From NCBI GenBank assembly GCA_038231615.1, contig JBBRLA010000076.1:1-19690 (forward strand): a stretch of DNA of 19,690 nucleotides, in the 5' to 3' direction. The stretch is from JBBRLA01 sp038231615. GTDB taxonomy: Bacteria > Myxococcota_A > Polyangia > Palsa-1104 > JAEUJZ01. Position numbers and translations under genes: made by a program. Below the pieces are notes generated by a model. It made no database searches, was not told the origin of the DNA, and worked only from the letters and a program-made list of their open reading frames with translations. The first letter of the stretch is position 1. Each line of letters starts with the position of its first letter. Of the stretch, positions 13,967-19,690 are shown piece by piece.

Positions 13967-15403
13967 CTACTTCGCCGCCGCCTTCCGCTGCCCGCCGCCG
14001 ATCAAATGCGGGCTCTCGCCCAGCGCCGCCTTGGCGGCCTCCATGATCGCCTCCCCCAGCGTCGGGTGCGGATGCACCGTCAGCGCCAGGTCCGGGGCGA
14101 AGGCCCCCATCTCCAGGGCAAACATCCCTTCGCTGATCAAATCGGTCGCCGACGGCCCGACGATGTGTACCCCCAGCACCTGCTGCGTAGTCTCGTCCAT
14201 CACGATCTTGACAAAACCCTCCATCTCCATCGCCGCCATCGCCCGGCCCAGCGCCGAGAACGGGTACTTGCCTACCCGGACCTTGTGTCCCGCCTGTTCC
14301 GCCTGCGTCTCGGTCATCCCGGCGCTGCCGATCTCCGGGTCGGTGAAGATCACCGCGGGAATCGCCACCACGTCCATCTCCGAGCGATGTCCGGCGATGA
14401 CCTCCGCGGCCACCTCCCCCTCCCGCGACGCCTTGTGGGCCAGCATCGGCTGCCCGGCCACGTCCCCGATGGCGAAAATATTCGCCACGTTCGTCCGCTG
14501 CTGCTTGTCCACCGTCACGAACCCCCGGGCATCCACCTTCACCCCCGCCGCCTCCAGCCCCAGCCCCTCCGAATTCGGCCGCCGCCCCACCGTGACCAGG
14601 ATGTGGTCCACGTCCACCGACAGTTCCTTCCCCTCGTCCGCCCGCGCCGCGAACACCAGCCGCAGCGCCTCGTCCGTCTTCTCGCAGCGCAGCGCCTTGT
14701 GCACAAGGTGCGTTGTCACGCCCAACTTCTTCAGCTTCTTGGCCACCACCGCCACCAGCTCCGGATCGTTCCCCGGCAGCAGTTGGTCGGTGAACTCGAT
14801 CACCGTCACCTCCGACCCCAGCTTGCGCCACATCGTCCCCAGTTCCAGCCCGATGTAGCCGCCGCCAATCACCGCCAGCCGCTTGGGCACCTCCGGGATC
14901 GCCAGCGCCCCGGTGGAATCATGGATGCGCTGGTTGTCCACGGCAAACCCCGGCACCTCGATCGGCCGCGATCCGGTGGCGATGATGATCGATTCGGCCT
15001 CGACCAGGAACGTCCCCTCGGGCCCCGTCACCTGGATGCGGTTTTTGTCCACCAGCTTCGCCGTGCCCATCACCAGCCTGCCGCCCGCTCCTTTGATGAG
15101 CTGCCGCACGCCCGATGTCAGCTTGTCGACGATGCCCTGCTTCCACCCCTGCATCGTCTTCATGTCCAGCGCGGCCCCCGAGACGGTCACGCCCATCAGG
15201 TCCAGGTGGCTGAGCTTCTCGTACGACTTCGACGCGTTGATCAGCGCCTTGGATGGGATGCAGCCCACGTTCAGGCACACCCCGCCCGCGTACTCCTTCT
15301 CGATGCAAACCACGCTCTTGCCAAGCTGTCCGGCGCGGATCGCCGCCACGTAGCCCCCCGGGCCGGAGCCGATGACTGCCACGTCGGTGCGGATGTTGTC
15401 CAT
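13967..15403 (-). CDS. lpdA: Dihydrolipoyl dehydrogenase (E3, LpdA)
   Basis: This 478-residue flavoenzyme reoxidises dihydrolipoyl-E2 with NAD+. It shows the FAD site VIGSGPGGYVAAIRAGQLG (10-28), the redox disulfide GGVCLNVGCIPSKAL with Cys43 and Cys48, the NAD site VIGGGYIGLELGTMW, and the active-site pair His446/Glu451 in VHPHPTLGEAIMEAA. All catalytic residues expected for an active E3 are present. I chose the ATG at 15403 because TAAGGAG lies 9 bases upstream; upstream in-frame starts at 15424 and 15439 are less well placed. The C-terminus ends in a short Gly/Lys/Ala tail. It lies 75 bases after the second E1 alpha gene and 46 before lipB, all on the same strand. Confidence 0.97.
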   Translation of the reverse strand: MDNIRTDVAVIGSGPGGYVAAIRAGQLGKSVVCIEKEYAGGVCLNVGCIPSKALINASKSYEKLSHLDLMGVTVSGAALDMKTMQGWKQGIVDKLTSGVRQLIKGAGGRLVMGTAKLVDKNRIQVTGPEGTFLVEAESIIIATGSRPIEVPGFAVDNQRIHDSTGALAIPEVPKRLAVIGGGYIGLELGTMWRKLGSEVTVIEFTDQLLPGNDPELVAVVAKKLKKLGVTTHLVHKALRCEKTDEALRLVFAARADEGKELSVDVDHILVTVGRRPNSEGLGLEAAGVKVDARGFVTVDKQQRTNVANIFAIGDVAGQPMLAHKASREGEVAAEVIAGHRSEMDVVAIPAVIFTDPEIGSAGMTETQAEQAGHKVRVGKYPFSALGRAMAAMEMEGFVKIVMDETTQQVLGVHIVGPSATDLISEGMFALEMGAFAPDLALTVHPHPTLGEAIMEAAKAALGESPHLIGGGQRKAAAK

Positions 15404-15412
15404 GAGAGAAGT

Positions 15413-15419
15413 CTCCTTA
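15413..15419 (-). promoter_or_regulatory. Strong ribosome site that fixes the lpdA start
   Basis: The minus strand reads TAAGGAG at 15419-15413, 9 bases from the ATG at 15403. This selects the 478-residue form over the longer frames. Confidence 0.7.
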
Positions 15420-15478
15420 CCCATTCCTCGGATGTTCAAGATGCATGTGAGCGTCCCGACAAGACCCTGTCTTCATCA

Positions 15479-16627
15479 TCACCCGTGCAGCGCCTTGTCG
15501 AGTTGCCGCGGCAGCGACGTCAGCTCCGCGAGCTGCTCCAGAAGGTTAGCGGGCACTTCGGCGAACACGTCCTGCACCAGCGAAGCGAGCGGCGGCGGCG
15601 GCACCTTCTCCTCGGCGGCCACCGCGTCGCGCACCCGGGTTTCAATGTCAGCCCGCAGCGCCGCGTCCTGCTCATCGCTGAAGGCGCAGTAATATTGCAA
15701 GAACTTCTTGAAGCGCAAAAGCGGGTCCCGCTCGCGCCAGCGTTCGGTGATCGTCTCGTCCCGATAGCGCGACGGGTCGTCGGATGATGAATGAGCGCTC
15801 ACCCGGTAGGTCAGCGCCTCCACCAGCGTCGGCCCCATCCCCACCCGTGCCCGGGTCACCGCCTCGCGCATGACCTCGAAGCACGCAAGGACATCGTTGC
15901 CGTCCGCCCGCAAAAAGGGCACTCCGTAGGCCACCCCCTTCTGGGCGATCGTCGCCGAGGCGGTCTGCATGTGTCCCGGCGTCGAGATGGCCCACTGGTT
16001 GTTCTGGCACACGAAGACCACCGGCACCTTCCACACCCCGGCGAAGTTGCACGCCACGTGGAAGTCGGCCTCCGAGGTCGCTCCATCCCCCAGGTAGGCG
16101 GCGACGACCACATCGTCCCCTTTCAGTTTTGCCGCCAGGGCCATGCCCACGGCGTGGGGAAGCTGCGTGGCAATGCACGAAGACATGGTGACGTAGCGCG
16201 ATGCCCGCGTCCCCGGGTGGCACGGCATCTGCCGCCCTTTCGCGACGTCGTTCTGGTTGCCGAAGAGCTGGGCGATGTACTGCCGCAAAGACAGCCCGCG
16301 GAAGAGCGCCGCCCCCGCCTCCCGCAGCGCCGGCACGACATAGTCCTGCGGGGCCAGCGCCGCCGCCGTGCCGATCACCGCCGCCTCCTGCCCGCGGGCC
16401 TCGCCGTAGAAGCCGATGCGCCCCTGCCGCTGCATCCCGAGCAGGCGCTCGTCCATCAGGCGGATGAGCAACATGCCCGCATAAAGCCGGCGCAGCTCGT
16501 CGGGCTCCATCCCCAGCGAGGCGATCCGCGTGGCGTCCGCCTGGCCCTCGTCCGAGAGCACCCGCCGCAGCACCAGCCCCGGGTGGTCCCCCGGCAGCGG
16601 GTCCACCTGCCCCGGCAGCCGCGTCAC
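15479..16627 (-). CDS. 2-oxoacid dehydrogenase E1 alpha subunit (second copy)
   Basis: This 382-residue protein is the thiamine-diphosphate-dependent alpha subunit of a two-subunit E1 and should decarboxylate a 2-oxoacid together with E1 beta. The ThDP site is seen as GDGATSEADFHVACNFAG (180-197) to QNN (208-210). The stretch VPALREAGAALFRGLSLRQY, GNQNDVAKGRQMPCHPG (123-139) and AHSSSDDPSRYRDE (278-291) resembles branched-chain (BCKDH) more than pyruvate E1 alpha; substrate is inference. It starts at GTG 16627, the only in-frame start after the stop at 16673-16675; the GTG overlaps the stop of a 19-codon ORF (GTGA). It is a paralogue of the partial E1 alpha at 19198, about two thirds identical by eye over the shared region up to the SSDDPS motif and much less beyond. 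Confidence 0.92.
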   Translation of the reverse strand: MTRLPGQVDPLPGDHPGLVLRRVLSDEGQADATRIASLGMEPDELRRLYAGMLLIRLMDERLLGMQRQGRIGFYGEARGQEAAVIGTAAALAPQDYVVPALREAGAALFRGLSLRQYIAQLFGNQNDVAKGRQMPCHPGTRASRYVTMSSCIATQLPHAVGMALAAKLKGDDVVVAAYLGDGATSEADFHVACNFAGVWKVPVVFVCQNNQWAISTPGHMQTASATIAQKGVAYGVPFLRADGNDVLACFEVMREAVTRARVGMGPTLVEALTYRVSAHSSSDDPSRYRDETITERWRERDPLLRFKKFLQYYCAFSDEQDAALRADIETRVRDAVAAEEKVPPPPLASLVQDVFAEVPANLLEQLAELTSLPRQLDKALHG

Positions 16628-16635
16628 AGCGCCAC

Positions 16636-16739
16636 CCGATTTCCTTGAGCCCGTTTTTCGTCGAACCCGTGCTCACGGGCCATCCCTTGGGGCCGCTCCG
16701 CGCGGGCTCTCTGGGCGCGTCCGGGCTCAAGGCAATCGG
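16636..16739. repeat. Imperfect 18-bp inverted repeat before the second E1 alpha gene
   Basis: The arms are 16636-16653 and 16722-16739, pairing at 17 of 18 positions around a 68-base loop. Inside, CCCGT (16666-16670) and ACGGG (16675-16679) form a small hairpin. The element fills most of the 139-base gap between E2 and the second E1 alpha. On the minus strand the later arm contains AAGGA, upstream of the GTG at 16627, so folding could hide a ribosome-binding region. It could equally be terminal repeats of a tiny mobile remnant. Confidence 0.7.
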
Positions 16740-16766
16740 ATGACGCTGTCAGACTGCCCGACATGG

Positions 16767-18188
<1,422 letters not shown>

Positions 18189-18190
18189 GG

Positions 18191-19165
18191 TTAAAACCTC
18201 GCCGTTTCGGCAATCGCCTTGGTGACCCGTTCGGGAGACGGCAGGTACTCCAGCTCCAGCGTATAGGGGAAGGGCGTGTCCAGCCCGGCCACCCGCACGA
18301 TGGGCGCCTCCAGGGACAACAATGCCTTTTCGGCGATGATCGCCGCCAGCTCGGCGCCAAACCCCGCGGTCTTCGGCGCCTCGTACACGATGACCACCCG
18401 CCCGGTCTTGCGCACCGACGCCAGAATGGTATCCGTATCCAGCGGCACGATGCTGCGCAGGTCGATGACCTCGGGGTCGAATTCCGCGGCGCCGTGCTTG
18501 TCCAGCGCTTCTTGCACGGTGTGTACCATCGAGCCGTAACACAACACGGTGACCCCGGACCCGGAGCGCACGATCTTGGCCTGTCCCAACGGGATGGTGT
18601 AATCCCCTTCGGGGACCTCCCCGCGGGAGGCGCGGTAGACCCGTTTGGGTTCCAGGAAGATGACCGGGTCCTCGCCGCGCATGCGGGTCAGGAGCAACCC
18701 CTTGGCGTCGTAGGGGTTGGATGGGATGACCACCTTCAGCCCCGGCGTGTGGGCGAAGAGCGCCTCGGGAGATTGGGAATGGTACAGACCGCCGCGGATG
18801 CCGCCGCCGTAGGGCGTGCGGATGACCACTGGGCAGGGGTATTCCCCGCCGGAGCGGTAGCGGAACTTCGCCAGCTCGTTCACGATCTGGTCGAAGCCGG
18901 GAAAAATGAAGTCGGCGAACTGGATCTCCGGCACCGGGCGCAGGCCGTAGAGGGCCATGCCGATGGCGGTGCCGATGATGCCGCCCTCGGACAGCGGGGT
19001 GTCAAAGACGCGCTCGCCGCCGAACTCGTCGAGCAGGCCCGAGGTGGCGCGGAACACGCCGCCGAACTTGCCGACGTCCTCGCCAAAGACCACGACGCGG
19101 GAGTCGCGGCGCATCTCCAGCCGGAGGGCGTCGTTGACCGCTTGGATGATGTTATAGACCGGCAT
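18191..19165 (-). CDS. 2-oxoacid dehydrogenase E1 beta subunit
   Basis: This 324-residue protein is the beta subunit that completes the ThDP site of a two-subunit E1. Recognisable stretches are VVVFGEDVGKFGGVFRAT (24-41), DTPLSEGGIIGTAIGMAL (55-72), PEIQFADFIFPGFDQIVNE (79-97), then GLYHSQSPEALFAHTPGLKV and VVIPSNPYDAKGLLL. The YHSQSPEA motif is typical of branched-chain E1 beta, whereas pyruvate E1 beta usually has QHSQ-type sequence here. The length is normal (about 325). The ATG at 19165 has AGGAG 11 bases upstream, a little far. It lies 32 bases after the partial E1 alpha and 2 bases before E2, so all are probably one transcript. Confidence 0.95.
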   Translation of the reverse strand: MPVYNIIQAVNDALRLEMRRDSRVVVFGEDVGKFGGVFRATSGLLDEFGGERVFDTPLSEGGIIGTAIGMALYGLRPVPEIQFADFIFPGFDQIVNELAKFRYRSGGEYPCPVVIRTPYGGGIRGGLYHSQSPEALFAHTPGLKVVIPSNPYDAKGLLLTRMRGEDPVIFLEPKRVYRASRGEVPEGDYTIPLGQAKIVRSGSGVTVLCYGSMVHTVQEALDKHGAAEFDPEVIDLRSIVPLDTDTILASVRKTGRVVIVYEAPKTAGFGAELAAIIAEKALLSLEAPIVRVAGLDTPFPYTLELEYLPSPERVTKAIAETARF

Positions 19166-19197
19166 CTGTTCACAAACTCCTGAGCGACATGAGCATT

Positions 19198-19690
19198 TTA
19201 CAACCCGTGCGGCGACTTCTGGCGAGGCATGACGGCGATCTCCGCGAGCTGATCGCGAAGCTCTTGCGGGACGTCGGCGTAGACGTCCTCGATGATCGAG
19301 GACAGCGGGGGCTGGGGGCGGGTCTCGGCCTGCTTGAGGCAGGACATGATCTCCTCGTTGATGGCGTCGCGCTGCTGCTTCTCCCAGCCGTCGTCCCAGA
19401 CGCCGCGGTGGGTCATGTAGAGCTTCCAGCGCTCCAGCGGGTCTTTTTGCTCCCAGGGCTTGGGCTCCTCGGGGTCGCGGTAGACCGAGGGGTCGTCGCT
19501 GGAGGAGTGGGCGGCGCGGCGGTAGGTGACGGCCTCGATGAGGGTCGGGCCCTCGCCCTTTCGGGCACGCTCGGCGGCGGCGCGGGTGACCGAGATCATG
19601 GCCAGAAGGTCGTTGCCATCGACGCGGACGCCGGGGAAGCCGTAGGCGATGGCGCGCTGGGCGATGGTGGCGGCGGCGGTCTGGCGGCGC
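19198..19690 (-). CDS. 2-oxoacid dehydrogenase E1 alpha subunit (first copy, partial at window edge)
   Basis: Only the C-terminal 164 residues are inside the window; the 5' end lies beyond base 19690. The frame is open to the edge and reads QTAAATIAQRAIAYGFPG, then VDGNDLLAMI, RARKGEGPTLIEAVTYR, and AAHSSSDDPSVYRDPEE, all typical of branched-chain-type E1 alpha. The end (LSSIIEDVYADVPQELRDQL) matches the family C-terminus. It parallels the second E1 alpha at 15479 but differs strongly after the SSDDPS motif. The E1 beta start is 32 bases downstream, so this copy is the one positioned like a standard E1 alpha-E1 beta pair. The ThDP motif is outside the window and cannot be checked here. Confidence 0.92.
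   Translation of the reverse strand, partial: RRQTAAATIAQRAIAYGFPGVRVDGNDLLAMISVTRAAAERARKGEGPTLIEAVTYRRAAHSSSDDPSVYRDPEEPKPWEQKDPLERWKLYMTHRGVWDDGWEKQQRDAINEEIMSCLKQAETRPQPPLSSIIEDVYADVPQELRDQLAEIAVMPRQKSPHGL

Noticed and set aside
13889..15787. Long plus-strand frame opposite lpdA and the end of the second E1 alpha
   Set aside because: It is His/Arg/Pro-rich with no domain, and it overlaps genes with clear active sites.

Overview
The window is GC-rich and gene-dense, and most genes lie on the minus strand. Several starts are GTG or TTG, and genes are often joined by 4-base ATGA or GTGA overlaps. Ala/Pro-rich low-complexity linkers, a TPR plus double cyclic-nucleotide-binding protein, and a two-subunit (E1 alpha/E1 beta) 2-oxoacid dehydrogenase of the branched-chain type together suggest a free-living, aerobic, GC-rich Gram-negative, most like Myxococcota or another deltaproteobacterial-type lineage. 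That assignment is inference from style and gene content; no rRNA or tRNA is present to confirm it.

Layout. 1-257: no gene; two perfect 31-bp direct repeats downstream of metF. 258-2192 (minus): metF (methylenetetrahydrofolate reductase) behind an unknown polytopic membrane protein. 2336-4678 (plus): a TPR plus double CNB-domain protein, a small glutaredoxin-like protein and a membrane-anchored TlpA-type thioredoxin. 4704-5003 (minus): a stand-alone STAS-domain protein. 5253-5789 (plus): a small zinc-ribbon/SH3-like protein with a TTG start. 5823-12746 (minus): a tightly coupled NAD-salvage operon, pncA-pncB-nadE, whose last gene encodes a 918-residue protein of unknown function. 12857-13138: a small hypothetical gene. 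13198-19690 (minus): a 2-oxoacid dehydrogenase operon in the order E1 alpha (partial) - E1 beta - E2 - second E1 alpha - E3 (lpdA) - lipB.

How the genes work together. In the right half, E1 alpha/beta would decarboxylate a branched-chain-type 2-oxoacid, E2 would carry the acyl group on its single lipoyl domain, E3 would reoxidise the lipoyl group with NAD+, and LipB supplies octanoyl groups for lipoylation. The adjacent salvage genes make the NAD+ that E3 uses: PncA gives nicotinate, PncB gives nicotinate mononucleotide, and NadE amidates deamido-NAD; an NMN adenylyltransferase is not in the window. The left half has no single theme beyond thiol redox and small-ligand or signalling domains.

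The points most worth a second look are the two different E1 alpha genes around one E1 beta/E2/E3 set, the uncharacterised 918-residue protein coupled to nadE, an 18-bp inverted repeat with a 19-codon ORF just before the second E1 alpha gene, and a perfect 33-bp duplication at the start of pncA. No CRISPR array, insertion sequence, tRNA, rRNA or clear rho-independent terminator was found.
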